DNA of 64,000 nt from Fragilariopsis cylindrus CCMP1102 (GCA_900095095.1 FMBT01000421.1:57409-121408); one strand, 5' to 3'. Positions 22,280 to 33,257 are shown, numbered from the stretch's first letter. Numbers and translations are program-made. The notes: a model not told the origin generated them from the sequence alone.

Positions 22280-23008
22280 GATGATGATGATGATGATGAT
22301 GAGAGAAGTATAGTGTTAGATTTGATTCGATTCGATTTGCTTCGATTTGTTTTTATGAGGAATGATTACTGCTTCTTTAATAAAATAATTTTTCTAAAGT
22401 TATGGTAGTATAGAATTGTGTGAGAACACAAGGATGGACCAATAAAACAAGAATTAGTAGATAATTTTGCACAATGATGATGGTGTAAAATAACGTAACA
22501 GCGCACTTCGTAACTTATTTTGGTGAGTTCCGTTTTGTTTTTGTTGATTCGTCGGTGGAAATATAAGATTGATGAGCATGTTTTTGTTGATTCATCGGTT
22601 GAAATATTATTTGGATGAGTAAGTTATTATTTTTATATCAATAAAATGTGAACGAATAAGTTGTTTGATGTGTGAATGAGAAGATATTCTTCAATTTTGT
22701 CGACGCATGCTATTCGCGTGCCAAGACTTAAAGTTTTATTAATGAATTCATCCTCATCGTGTATCATTTGCTGCGTGTAAAATAGTCTGTTTACAAACAA
22801 TTGGCGAGGAGAGCAAATACGTCGTGCTTACTATGTAAATAAAGATTTCTATTGTTTCAAAAATTATCTAAACGGTAAAACGGACGGACTATTTGTGTTT
22901 GCAATAAGTGCTTCGTAGAAAATACGACATAAGGCGCCCGTGATAAATGATCTTGTGACAGTCAATCAAGAAATCAGAATGAACTTTTTGATAGGAGGAA
23001 CGTTTCAA
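22280..23008. other. Intergenic with a short tandem duplication
   Basis: About 22531-22620 holds two similar units of roughly 45 bp built on GTTTTTGTTGATTCNTCGG and GAAATAT. No supported coding frame is visible. Confidence 0.5.
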
Positions 23009-23060
23009 GCTACTAGTGATTGGATGTTCTACATTGCGTGTTTTGTCGGAAAGGGATTCA
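23009..23060. repeat. Third copy of the AGCTACTAGTGATTGG dispersed repeat
   Basis: AGCTACTAGTGATTGGATGT, then TCTACATTGCGTGTTTTGTCGG, matches 20981-21030 in order. The copies lie on both sides of the secreted cysteine-rich gene in the same orientation. Confidence 0.75.
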
Positions 23061-23126
23061 TTCATTCTAATGAATTGAATCTGAATTGAATTGTATTTGA
23101 ATTGAATCTAGAATTGAATCGAATGA

Positions 23127-23180
23127 ATCAATCAAATCAAATCAAATCAAATCAAATCAAATCAAATCAAATCAAATCAA
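23127..23180. repeat. AAATC pentanucleotide microsatellite
   Basis: About ten uninterrupted TCAAA/AATCA units. The remaining sequence up to 23784 has no supported gene. Confidence 0.9.
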
Positions 23181-23784
23181 TCAATGTTCCCAAAACTCTG
23201 GCGATTGGTGACCGTTTTTTATTACTTCTTACTTCAACGTCAATCCTAACGCAGAGAATAAGAATACTTAGCCAAATTAAGCAGTCCTATAATATATATC
23301 TTGCGATCTTATGATGTCACGGTATGGAATATGAAATTTTCGAAATATCTAAACTGGCGATTTAATTGACCGTTAGATATATTTTGTGATACTACCATAC
23401 TACCAGTATGTAGTAAGTGGCGATTGGTCTAACCGTTCGATACCTATGTATTTAATTCTAACGTCAATGTCGTTGTATCGTTGTCAAAAGTGTATCTGCA
23501 TCGGTGTATCTTTGTCAAAGTGTATCTTTGTGCAATGTCATGTATCTTCTATTACTACAACAATAACGCACGACGTTCAAGGAAAACTCTTTTGAAATTA
23601 TTAAGAATTGAATGGAAAATTATCGTACCATACGGTACCGCCGGGCAGCAGTGCTATATAATACTATGCAAACAATTCTAAAGTTATTCACTCACAACAA
23701 TCTAAATTATCATATCAAAATAAGAGTGTGTAAGATAGAGAAGACTTTCTGATATCGAATATAATTACATCAACATAGAACAAA

Positions 23785-26025
23785 ATGGCACCTTGCATGT
23801 TCTCCTTTTCTCGGCAGGGAGTTTTTGTACTCTTGTCGTTACTGCTTTTGGCAACAGGAGTAGTTACGGCAACGACATCATCGACGACATCATCGGCGGA
23901 CGATGAAGTAGCCAGTAGCAGTTCTATCATCAGTAACAACAACATGAACAAGACGTTTCTTCTTGGGGTTTCGGTTGACAACACTACGGTAGTAGTAACG
24001 GCACCGGCATCGGCAACGACGTTATCAACGACGGCGAAAGAAGATCTTGATGAAGTAGTTACAAGCACAACATTGAAAGATATTGTTTGTTCACCTTCTA
24101 TGAGCGATCAATTTTCAAGTTTGTGTAACCTCTTCAACGAAACTACTGATTTAAGGAAAAAAATAGTTAACAGCAACGACGGTATCTTTTCATCAAGACT
24201 TTCTGTTGGTAGTTCTGCTGAAATTGATTGGAAAATTAATTCCAATGAACAGTTTACGTTATTTGCACCAGTAAATACTGCATTCAATGGACAATCATTA
24301 GACGTTTTGCTTCCACCAGGTTTATCTATTGATGATTTTCTATCAACACACGTCGTGCAACGTTCTCTTTCGCCATTTGAATTAAGTCGGAATTGTGGTA
24401 CTAGTATACCAACAAGATTCAATGGTGAAACAACAAGAACAATCTGTGGTGCAAATGGTTTACCTATCTATCAAGTTGGCGAAGGAAATGTAGACGCTGA
24501 TCGACCACAATTTATTGATAGGTCTGTAATCAGGAGGTTCAATGGGTATATATATGGAATAGATAATTTTATTAGACCAAGTCAGTTTAATAATATTCCA
24601 ACAAATAGACCAACAAATAGACCACCAACAAATAGACCACCAACAAATAGACCACCAACAGAATCACAACGTCCATCATTAAGACCAACTCTTTCTCGGT
24701 GCGCATCATTATGCGAAGCAGAAGGTGCACGTAAAACTCGACTTCGTGCAGACACAACCGCCACTGATTTTGCTGAATACATCTTTGATTTTAATGTTAA
24801 CGGTAAAGCTGGTAGTACAGCTGGAAGAATCTTCGGAAACGACATCAATTGTTGGGACGTATCAGCGGTACAAAATATGCAATTTGCGTATGGTAATAAT
24901 AGTAATTCTGACAACAGGAGTTTCGAAAATCGTATTGACTGTTGGGACGTGAGTTCTGTGACTAGTTTTGAAAGCATGTTTGAAGAAAATTTGGTCTTCA
25001 ATGGAGTTATTAGTGGTTGGAACGTGAGTTCTGCAACTACTTTTGAAAGCATGTTTGCAATAAATAATGCCTTCAATGGAGTTATTAGTGATTGGAACGT
25101 GGGTTCTGCGACTAGTTTTGAAAGTATGTTTGCATTTAGTGCCTTCGATCGAGATATTAATGATTGGAACGTGAGTTCTGCAACTAGTTTTGAAGGCATG
25201 TTTGAGTCAAGTGTCTTCGATAGAGTTATTAGTGATTGGGACGTGAGTTCTGCGACAAGTTTTGGAAGCATGTTTTTTCAAAGTGTCTTCAATAGAGTTA
25301 TTAGTGATTGGAACGTGAGTTCTGCAACTAATTTTGAAAACATGTTTGGGGCAAGTGTCTTCAATAGAGTTATTAGTGATTGGGACGTGAGTTCTGCGAC
25401 CAATTTTGGAGGCATGTTTGCAGAAAATAATGCCTTCAATGGAGTTATTAGTGATTGGAACGTGAGTTCTGCAACTAGTTTTGAAATCATGTTTGCAATA
25501 AATAATGTCTTCAATGGAAATATCAGTGATTGGAACGTGAGTTCTGCAACTAGTTTTGAAGGCATGTTTGGGGACAGTGTCTTCAATGGAAATATCAGTG
25601 ATTGGGACGTGAGTTCTGCGACCAATTTTGGAGGCATGTTTGCAGAAAATAATGCCTTCAATCGAGATATTAATGATTGGGACGTTAGTTCTGCGACTAG
25701 TTTTGAAGGCATGTTTCAAGAGAATGATGCCTTCAATCGAGATATCAGTAAATGGAACGTGAAATCTGGGACTAGTTTTCAAAGCATGTTTGAGTTAAGT
25801 GTCTTCAATCGAGATATCAGTAGATGGAACGTGAAATCTGGGACTACTTTTAAAAACATGTTTCTATCCGCAAAAAAATTCAAACAAAATCTTTGTGCAT
25901 GGGGGAAGAGAATGCGGAATACAGCCTCGGTAAACAGTATGTTTAAAAACAGTGGATGCGTTAATAAAAAAACTCCAACATCTCCCTTCGCTGAATCGAA
26001 GAGATTTTGTGAAACTTGCGAGTGA
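23785..26025 (+). CDS. Secreted FAS1-like plus BspA-type (DUF285) repeat surface protein
   Basis: A single-exon frame of 746 residues. A signal peptide (VLLSLLLLATGVVTA) is followed by a Ser/Thr-rich spacer and a fasciclin-like segment with LKDIV, FTLFAPVNTAF and THVV, about residues 95-270. Then comes a Pro-Thr linker of NRPPT repeats, a CASLCEAEGARKTRLRADTT segment, and about 14 repeats of 24-26 residues. Each repeat follows W-(D/N)-V-SSAT-x-F-x-x-MF-x-x-x-x-F-N-x-x-ISD, the BspA/DUF285 pattern. Such proteins are secreted or wall-associated and are linked to adhesion. The C-terminus has three Cys and no obvious anchor. Neighbouring repeats are nearly identical at DNA level. Start context AAAATGG is good. 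Architecture is firm; ligand and function are unknown. Confidence 0.85.
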   Translation: MAPCMFSFSRQGVFVLLSLLLLATGVVTATTSSTTSSADDEVASSSSIISNNNMNKTFLLGVSVDNTTVVVTAPASATTLSTTAKEDLDEVVTSTTLKDIVCSPSMSDQFSSLCNLFNETTDLRKKIVNSNDGIFSSRLSVGSSAEIDWKINSNEQFTLFAPVNTAFNGQSLDVLLPPGLSIDDFLSTHVVQRSLSPFELSRNCGTSIPTRFNGETTRTICGANGLPIYQVGEGNVDADRPQFIDRSVIRRFNGYIYGIDNFIRPSQFNNIPTNRPTNRPPTNRPPTNRPPTESQRPSLRPTLSRCASLCEAEGARKTRLRADTTATDFAEYIFDFNVNGKAGSTAGRIFGNDINCWDVSAVQNMQFAYGNNSNSDNRSFENRIDCWDVSSVTSFESMFEENLVFNGVISGWNVSSATTFESMFAINNAFNGVISDWNVGSATSFESMFAFSAFDRDINDWNVSSATSFEGMFESSVFDRVISDWDVSSATSFGSMFFQSVFNRVISDWNVSSATNFENMFGASVFNRVISDWDVSSATNFGGMFAENNAFNGVISDWNVSSATSFEIMFAINNVFNGNISDWNVSSATSFEGMFGDSVFNGNISDWDVSSATNFGGMFAENNAFNRDINDWDVSSATSFEGMFQENDAFNRDISKWNVKSGTSFQSMFELSVFNRDISRWNVKSGTTFKNMFLSAKKFKQNLCAWGKRMRNTASVNSMFKNSGCVNKKTPTSPFAESKRFCETCE

Positions 26026-27003
26026 ATGAATTACAGTTTAGATCTGGAACTGGAACTACAACTACCATGACAACTGCTACTGCTACTGCTACTGGGTATT
26101 GCAACTCCTACGACAACTGCAACTGCAACGACAACCGTTTGTTATTACCTTTCAATAATAATGGTAGTGGTATAATATATAATATGTGTCAATGAGTAAA
26201 ATGTATCAAGAAAAAATGAAAAAGCAGTACAATACAATATATATATCTAATAAATAATAAATAATAGTCCTAAAGTGTTAAATGTAATATAGCAGAATAT
26301 ACTATTGACAATATTCTATATATAGGAATATATAGATTCTAGTTTTACAACCACTACAGTAGTACTAATAGATATATTGTTATATGGATGTATGGATGTC
26401 CTAATAATACTAAGATAAATCATATACTACGAATCGATATCGATATCGATACCGATGTCTCTCTATTGATATCTCTCCATTGATATGCATCTGTCGGTTT
26501 GAATCACAATCACAAGGTACGAATCTATATAAATGCACCACGAACAAATGAATGAACGAATGAACGATGTACATCTTTTCCGCAATCAATCACTTCGAGT
26601 TCGTTCGTTCGTTCGTTCGTTCGTTCGTTCGTGCATTCGTTAATATTCACTTCTTGGGTTTTTTTTCATTGCGTACAGTACCGCCCGTATACAGTACAGT
26701 ACGGTATGTTATTTATTGTTCTTTTTACTTTTACGACGTAGTGATGATGACATACACGTACAAGTACACGCACTATATATGCTGTACTTGTACTTGTACT
26801 GCACTGATCTGTATACCAACCCAACGTGTACAGTACTGCACTCTCGTCACTGCCTTCTCGATCCGTGCATTGATTGTCTCTGCATATCTATTTCTTTCTT
26901 TCATTTCATTTCTTTCTTTCTTTCTTTCTTTGTCTATCTTTGTGCATGCAGTAATATTCATTACCAAGCTTTCTCTAACTACGTTCATTACTATTCCAAT
27001 ATT
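26026..27003. other. Intergenic, low-complexity
   Basis: CTGCTA/CAACTG tracts, ATCGAT repeats (about 26436-26450), a GTTC repeat (about 26600-26632) and TTTC runs. The longest plus-strand frame is Phe/Arg/Ser-rich translation of these repeats and overlaps the FKBP-like gene antisense, so I do not call it. Confidence 0.5.
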
Positions 27004-27960
27004 TTATAATTCTGAATCAAAAGAAGAATCAGGAGCATCAGGAGCACTATTATCTTCAATTTCAATTTCATCTTCCACGACTGTATCTGTATCTGTGGAT
27101 GGTGGTGGTTCTTCCACAGGTACGGGTGGTAAAATTTCTAAGATCTCATTAGTATTACTACCATCTTCACCGAGGACAGGTGCCGCAAAAATTTCTAATA
27201 ATTCTAGATCATACATTAACATATCACCTGGATAAATATTTTTTTCATTGGATCCTATGTCACCATAGGCTAATTCACTTGGACAATATAATGCCCACTA
27301 TATACCAAAAGATACAGGTTAAAAACACATTAAATTAGTTTTATTTATTTATTTATTTAGCGATAGAGTGAGAGAGAGAGAGAGGAAATGGAAACGAAAC
27401 AAACAATTAGAAAGGAAAACGAAAAAAAAACACAACGACGACGTTTTTAGACACACACACACAAAATGAATTGAACTGAACTGAGACTGAACTGAAATTC
27501 AATTCACATTCTTTATACTGTACGTTACGTATCGTACCTTATCACCCACGACCATCAGTTGCATCGCTTCTTGTAAACATAGTATAACTTGATAGGGTGC
27601 TATTATTCTACCACTACTACTTTTACTACTAGCAGCAATTTCTTTTTCTTCCTCCATATGATACATATCTTCATTATAGACAAAATTACTGGAACTAGAA
27701 TCAAATATTTTTGAATTTAATGTTTTACCAATATAATTTATTTTACAGGGACTATACAATGTTGGATGTTCTGCATTTGTAGATCCTCCTGATCGTACTA
27801 TTTTATATTGCAATCCACTCTCCAATGTAGTGATAGCAGGATTATATTTATTCCCTTTTAACATTATACTACCAACTTGATTCGTTGCAGTTACAACATT
27901 CACATTCACAACAACAACACCAAGAACTACGGTTAATAGTAGAAATAAAGAGATATTCAT
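27004..27960 (-). CDS. Divergent secreted FKBP-like protein, two exons
   Basis: Exons 27960-27538 and 27297-27004 (GTACGA donor, TATAG acceptor, phase 0) give 238 residues. A signal peptide (LFLLLTVVLGVVVVNVNVVTA) precedes an FKBP-type domain: SGLQYKIV, INYIGKTL, KIFDSS, EAMQLMVVGDK|W, PSELAYGDIGS, YPGDMLMYDLELLEI. FKBPs isomerise prolyl bonds and assist folding, here in the secretory route. The catalytic centre looks weakened: the Gly-Trp of the usual VIxGWxEA helix is Cys-Leu, the post-FDSS Arg is absent, and an acidic insertion (MEEEKEIAA) splits the domain. The C-terminus is Pro/Asp/Glu-rich. The intron sits at exactly the same codon as in the neighbouring paralogue at 28534, so the two arose by duplication. 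Confidence 0.85.
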
Positions 27961-28533
27961 GATTATATTTCGTTGTTGATTGTTGTTTGTTTGTTTGTTG
28001 TATGAGTATTAGTATTAGTGTGTTTATGACACTGTTGTTATGCTCCTAATTGTATGTTTCTATGGCGTTATGCTGCTTTTGCTTTTTTATTTATATTGTC
28101 GACTGCGTTTGATGCACTAACTTACGGTAAAAGTCAAGTATGATTGATGTGTTGTGGTGTATCGTTCGACGAAAATGACGAAATCTAAATACAAATAAAT
28201 AATGACCACTGCTTTGATATATCGAATTTTATTTATTTAACGTTACTCCTGCCTACACAGGGCCCGGCCACAAAAGTAGGTAATTACTCGTGACTTACTC
28301 ATTCATGATGGAATCGATTCGATTCACGAACGTATCTTTTTAACGACACACGTTACATAATTTTTTTTGAAAGGGAAGGGACCGACTTGTGGTGTCGTAC
28401 TACAGTATCCGAAGTTTAAGCAGAGGGAGGTCTTCCACAATCCACAGTCAATAGTAATCCAGAAGCGACAATTACCATCAGCAGCAAGCAAGCAAGCAGG
28501 AGAATATCTCATACTAAACAACAACAACAAAAA
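27961..28533. promoter_or_regulatory. Shared intergenic region between divergent FKBP genes
   Basis: 573 bp separate the start codons of two divergently transcribed paralogues, so both promoters must lie here. I see no certain core promoter element; GGGCCCGGCC near 28259 is a GC-rich outlier in AT-rich surroundings. Confidence 0.4.
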
Positions 28534-29719
28534 ATGAATATCTCTTTATTTCTATTGGCCGTTCTTGGTGTTTGGTCATCGTCAACATCAAAATTATTTG
28601 TTGTAAATGCATCCAATGAAGCTGGTATTAAATTTTTAGCAGAAAATAAATCAAATAATGGTATTCTTACTCTTGACAGTGGTTTACAATATAAAATATT
28701 AAAAAAGGGGGATGGTAAATTTCATCCAACGATTGATTCCTCCTGTAGTTGTCATTATGAAGGAAAATTATTAGATGGTACAATATTTGATTCCAGTTAT
28801 GAACGTAATTCACCAACATCCTTTGCACCAAATCAAGTGATTAAAGGTTGGACAGAAGCGATGCAACTGATGGTAGTTGGTGATAAGGTACGTTTCTACG
28901 TCTACGTTTCTATAGTTTTGTTAACCTTTAAGAAGAAGAAGACAGAAGATAATGAGTTTAAAAGGTTCTGTTGTTTGGTTAGCTCGTCTTTTGTGTGTTG
29001 TTATGTGTGTGTGTGTGTATGTGTGTGTGTACGTTTAACCCAAAGAAAGGGAAAGAGGAAGCGATGCGAAAAAGAAAAAGACATCAGTCGTCGTCGACAT
29101 TTTTTTGAAGAGGGATGTGTGTGTGTGTGTGTGTGAATGTGTTGTTAGATAGTAGGAAGAACTTCAGGAATTCACTCCTTTCTAAACGACGTTTCTCTGT
29201 TTTTTTATAATTCTTCCTTCTCAATATTACTAGTGGGAAATGTATATACCAAGTGAATTAGCCTATGGTGATCGTGGTTCACCACCAAAAATTGGTGGTG
29301 GGGATGTATTAATATTTATAATGGAAATTTTATCTATTGATGGTGAAGCAACACCAGCATTAAAATGTAATATTGATACTATTATTACTAATTCTGCTGG
29401 TGGTGGTACTACATTATCTGATAGAGTGTATGGTATTGATACTAAATCTACCTATGATATCGAAGATGAAAAAACATCCTGTACTGGACGTGAATTAGAA
29501 TATATTAAAAAAATTAGTTCAAGTTTAGTAAAAGGTTATTACCGGTATGATGATGATGATGATAAAAGGGCTACAATTAAAAAGAATCTAAAACGTATTG
29601 AAAGTATATTAAAAGATGGTAAAATGAAGGATTCGTTACGTAATTGGGCAAAACGACGTAAAAATATTTTGAATCAATTTTTATCAAATGCAGCAACAAA
29701 AATGGCAGACGAGTTATAA
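28534..29719 (+). CDS. Secreted FKBP-type peptidyl-prolyl isomerase, two exons
   Basis: Exons 28534-28887 and 29234-29719 (GTACGT donor, ATTACTAG acceptor, phase 0) give 279 residues. After a signal peptide (MNISLFLLAVLGVWSSS) the FKBP core is well conserved: SGLQYKIL, CHYEGKLLDGTIFDSSYER, QVIKGWTEAMQLMVVGDK|W, IPSELAYGDRGSP, IGGGDVLIFIMEIL. This includes the aromatic and Asp residues of the drug- and proline-binding pocket. After the domain come about 130 residues of charged helical sequence ending KMADEL; a short acidic C-terminal EL motif might favour ER retention but is not a canonical KDEL/HDEL. The first seven codons match those of the minus-strand paralogue base for base. Predicted role: prolyl isomerase and chaperone in the ER or secretory route. 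Confidence 0.9.
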
Positions 29720-30079
29720 TGCTATAAAATGTAAAGTAAAGAAAAGCTTAGTTGTAAATCATTGGTAACGATCAATATTGTGAGATTGGTAAATGAAGTA
29801 GATGGACGCATCGCGATTGATCGAATGGTCGTGGTGGTGGGTGATGAACACATAAGTATTGTACGGCACAAAAGTAACGTTACATATAAGAATGAGAAAG
29901 GAAATTTGGATTATAAGATTAAAAAAAGAAGACTAACTTAAATATATATAATATGATTAAAAATAACGCTACAGTACAGTAGTATTGCTATATGGTTGTT
30001 GTGCCTTGCTGCCTGCGTGCGTGCGTGCTTGACTCTTACGTCACTTGATCTCTCTCTCCCCCCCTCCCCCCACTTTATT
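29720..30079. other. Intergenic between convergent genes
   Basis: 3' flanks of the FKBP and MORN genes. No element seen beyond C-rich and CAGTACAG tracts. Confidence 0.4.
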
Positions 30080-32761
30080 CTAAACAACAAATTGACCATC
30101 CTTCCATATCCCTTCTCTACGAATTTTACCATCTTGTGTAATTTCTTTACCAGGTCCATGTCGTACACCATTCTTCCAATGTCCAAAAAATTGGCTGCTA
30201 CAGCAAAATGCATTATTATCATTATTAACAATTGAGTACATAACAACACCTGAACCATCCATTTCATCATCTAAGAAGTTACAACAATACGTCGTTGTTG
30301 TTGTTGTTGTCGTAACATCATTATCATTCGAATTATTAGGATTCGAATTTGAAACTTCTGTATATATTCCACGACCATATTTTAAACCATATTTATCAAA
30401 TTTACCAATATATGTTGATGTTTTTGATTTTAAATTATCTGAGTCTTTTTTATTATGACCATTATTAGGATGAATATAGGTCATTTTACCTTCCATCATT
30501 ACACCTTCATTGTATAAACCTTCAAATGTCCGTCCATCTGTATACCTTGTTGTACCATATCCATGTTTAATCGTTGTATTTTCAGGATTACCGTTACTAT
30601 CACTAGTAGAACCTGCTAAGAAGAATCCAGTATATTCTTCTTGTGTACGAACATCCAGAACTTTACCGGCACCAGTTTTTCTGTGTTTTCTTTTACTTGA
30701 TTGTGTGGCATTAATGTGTTGTTGTTGTTGATGTTGTTGTTGTTGATCTCGCACTCCCTTGTCCTTGTTCGAGGAGAAGGAGTGATGATTATTATTCTCA
30801 TGATCATGATTGTCCCCCACGGACAAGTCGCTACCGCCGCAGCCGTTCTTATTTCGATCAGCTACTGTGATGGTACTAGTATTATCCTCTAATTCTGTTG
30901 AGTAATCGTCATTATAATCGTCTTCGTAAATATCATCTTCCTCAATATCATCTTCGTCAATATCATTATCATCAGTAGCAATATTGTCAAACAAAAATTC
31001 TTCGGTAGTATCATCATCTTCTCTTAGATTGACAAAATTTCTCATTGACGATACCATATCATTACTGAAACTACTACTGTTGATATTTTTGTTCATTCTA
31101 TTCCCACTACTAGGTGATGGTAAGTGTACTGCCAATTCTGAACAAGACTTTGAACGAGACTTCTTTGAGGATAATGACGAGGATGGTGGTCTTTTTGCTG
31201 CCATTGATTCAGCTTTTGTTGACTTTGATTTTGATTTTGAACTTGAATTTGATGATCGTAGTATCATTGTCTTCATCGCCAAAAGTTTTTTTGCTCTTCT
31301 ACTACTACTTGAGTTGTTTTGATGTCTTTGTTGTTGTTGTTGTTGTTGTTGTTTCGATGATGATGGTATAACATCAGTAGAAGATGATGCGGTTGTTGTT
31401 GTTAAGGTAGGTGCTAGTATTTGAGGGGATGTTTTGATTTTCATCATCATTTTTTGTTCACTACTACTACTACTACTATTTTTACTTGATGATGAGTTAT
31501 TGGAGTTTTTACTCGATGATGAGGGTGTTGAGACTAATCTACCTCTTCTTTCTCGTATGGGTGTTGTTGTTAAGAAGAATGAATCATCACCTGAATTTGT
31601 TGGAATGAGTTTGACACGAGTTTTATCTCGTTGTGTGGGTGTAGTTCTTGGTGGCGTGATGTTTCTCTTCTTGTCTCCACCTACTTTACTCAGTTTTTGA
31701 TTTCTACCACTACATTCAGCGGAGGAATTGCCATTCAAAACAGACAACCCTGATATTCCAAATGATTCTTCATGATTGTAATTCAAATACAACGACGATG
31801 ATGGTAGTGTTCCATTATTTCCGCTTCGTTTACTTTTTGCTTTTGGACTGGAATTATTCAATGACCTTCTATTACTACTAGAACTACCAGACTTTGATGA
31901 TCCAGCAGTAGCAGTACTAATAGTATGATCTTCTTCTTCTTCGTGGCTTTTACTTTGTGGACCATGAATCCAACCAATTGTACTTTGATCATCAAAATCC
32001 TTACCACTGACAGCATAGAAATCACCCATCGAACTATGCGCATCCTGAAAGAATGTATTATTATCATCCTCATTGTTCTCGTTATTACCGTCAGCAGCAG
32101 CAGCAGCAGCAGCAGGGTTCTTTGATTCTAAAGACGTTAGTAGTGATGATAGAGATGGGTTATTACTTTGATCTTTATCTACTACTACTTTCTTCCTACT
32201 GTTTTCTCGTCGTTTCGGTGTCGTCGTTGTCGTCGTTATCGTCGTCTTTGTCGTCATCTTATTTTTATTCTTGCTACTACCAGTAATAGTAGATTTTCTT
32301 CTCAGTGATAGTGAGCATGGTGTGTGTGGCTGTGTTGATCCTACTAAAAATGATTTTCTTCTCGGTGAGGAGGAGCATGGTGGTGGTGGCGTAGTTGATC
32401 CTACTAAAACCGACGATTTTCTTCTTGGTGATGGTGAGGAGCATGGTGATATTCGTGGTGTTGATCCTACTAAAAACGCTGATTTTCTTCTCGTTCTTCT
32501 CGGTGATGGTGAGCATGGTGGTGGTGGTGGTGGTGGTGGTTTATAAGATTTCATCGTATTATTCGTCTTCTTCTTCCTGTTCTTCTTCTTATCATTCTCC
32601 GAAACGGTGACAAGTTTAATATCACCAGATTTTAATAATCCGAATAATTCGATTCTAGCAGCTTTTGCTGCTTTGATATCATCATCATCATTCTGTTGTT
32701 GGACTACCGGAATAAGGAGTGATGGACGACGAGTTGTTGTTGTTGTTTTGGTGCTATTCAT
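30080..32761 (-). CDS. MORN-repeat protein with a long low-complexity N-terminal region
   Basis: From the ATG at 32761 the single-exon frame has 893 residues. Roughly residues 1-650 are low complexity. They include four tandem repeats of about 20 residues near residues 80-165 built on SPRRKS...LVGSTxPxxPCS, where the RRKS core is a possible basophilic-kinase site. Ser, Gln and Asp/Glu runs follow. The C-terminal 190 residues hold MORN repeats: HGYGTTRYTDGRTFEGLYNE, YIGKFDKYGLKYGRGIY, a divergent central unit, and FFGHWKNGVRHGPGKE with REGIWKDGQ. MORN repeats bind phospholipid or act as scaffolds at membranes and the cytoskeleton. A GTG nine codons upstream is in frame but not needed. Confidence 0.8.
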   Translation of the reverse strand: MNSTKTTTTTRRPSLLIPVVQQQNDDDDIKAAKAARIELFGLLKSGDIKLVTVSENDKKKNRKKKTNNTMKSYKPPPPPPPPCSPSPRRTRRKSAFLVGSTPRISPCSSPSPRRKSSVLVGSTTPPPPCSSSPRRKSFLVGSTQPHTPCSLSLRRKSTITGSSKNKNKMTTKTTITTTTTTPKRRENSRKKVVVDKDQSNNPSLSSLLTSLESKNPAAAAAAADGNNENNEDDNNTFFQDAHSSMGDFYAVSGKDFDDQSTIGWIHGPQSKSHEEEEDHTISTATAGSSKSGSSSSNRRSLNNSSPKAKSKRSGNNGTLPSSSLYLNYNHEESFGISGLSVLNGNSSAECSGRNQKLSKVGGDKKRNITPPRTTPTQRDKTRVKLIPTNSGDDSFFLTTTPIRERRGRLVSTPSSSSKNSNNSSSSKNSSSSSSEQKMMMKIKTSPQILAPTLTTTTASSSTDVIPSSSKQQQQQQQQRHQNNSSSSRRAKKLLAMKTMILRSSNSSSKSKSKSTKAESMAAKRPPSSSLSSKKSRSKSCSELAVHLPSPSSGNRMNKNINSSSFSNDMVSSMRNFVNLREDDDTTEEFLFDNIATDDNDIDEDDIEEDDIYEDDYNDDYSTELEDNTSTITVADRNKNGCGGSDLSVGDNHDHENNNHHSFSSNKDKGVRDQQQQHQQQQHINATQSSKRKHRKTGAGKVLDVRTQEEYTGFFLAGSTSDSNGNPENTTIKHGYGTTRYTDGRTFEGLYNEGVMMEGKMTYIHPNNGHNKKDSDNLKSKTSTYIGKFDKYGLKYGRGIYTEVSNSNPNNSNDNDVTTTTTTTTYCCNFLDDEMDGSGVVMYSIVNNDNNAFCCSSQFFGHWKNGVRHGPGKEITQDGKIRREGIWKDGQFVV

Positions 32762-33006
32762 TTTGTTGCTTTCTCTTTTGACGAACACTGTGTTTTTTTT
32801 ATGTGTGTACTTGTAGTTCTCTTCGATTTCTTCTTCTTGTTCATGCCGGTAATAAAATGTACGTCACACATAAACACGATTGTTTCAATCAATATTCGCT
32901 TTTTGTCACATCAGTTTGTGATAAAGTAGCAAAGATGTGTTGCTTGTTTGCTGTAACACTTGTTGTGATGTGATTGATATATGTTAAAAAAAGATCCATT
33001 ACCAGG
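32762..33006. other. Upstream flank of the MORN gene
   Basis: AT-rich, with TTTTTTTT and TTC runs; no frame supported. Confidence 0.3.
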
Positions 33007-33257
33007 TTTTTCATCGCGCTGGATTGCATGCGGTGTCTAATCTTAAAATTAAAAAATGTTCTGGTAAGGGAAACTCTCATTTTTAGGGATTTAAGGGTAA
33101 GGGCATATCACGTGTCTTGTATTGCTTTTTGTTTGAACAGGCAGTGGTGCTGTGTTTCATCGCGCTGGATTGCATGCGGTATAAAGGAAATTCTCCTTTT
33201 TAGTAGGAATTTATACATAATAATATGGGTAAGGGCATATCACGTGTCTTGTATGGC
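33007..33257. repeat. Imperfect tandem duplication, two units about 140-150 bp apart
   Basis: TTTCATCGCGCTGGATTGCA, then TGCGGT, occurs at about 33007 and 33155. GGTAAGGGCATATCACGTGT, then CTTGTAT, occurs at about 33093 and 33229. Order and orientation are kept, with diverged sequence between. No coding role is visible. Confidence 0.8.

Noticed and set aside
24582-25782. Long minus-strand open frames (about 144-229 codons) across the DUF285 repeats
   Set aside because: They are antisense shadows of the plus-strand repeat array, with the same period and no start context or independent domain.
26567-27235. 222-codon plus frame
   Set aside because: It translates GTTC, TTTC and GTAC microsatellites and overlaps exon 2 of the FKBP-like gene antisense.
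32053-32546. Plus-strand frames over the MORN N-terminal region
   Set aside because: Antisense reading of Ser/Arg repeats; composition is repetitive and lacks starts in good context.
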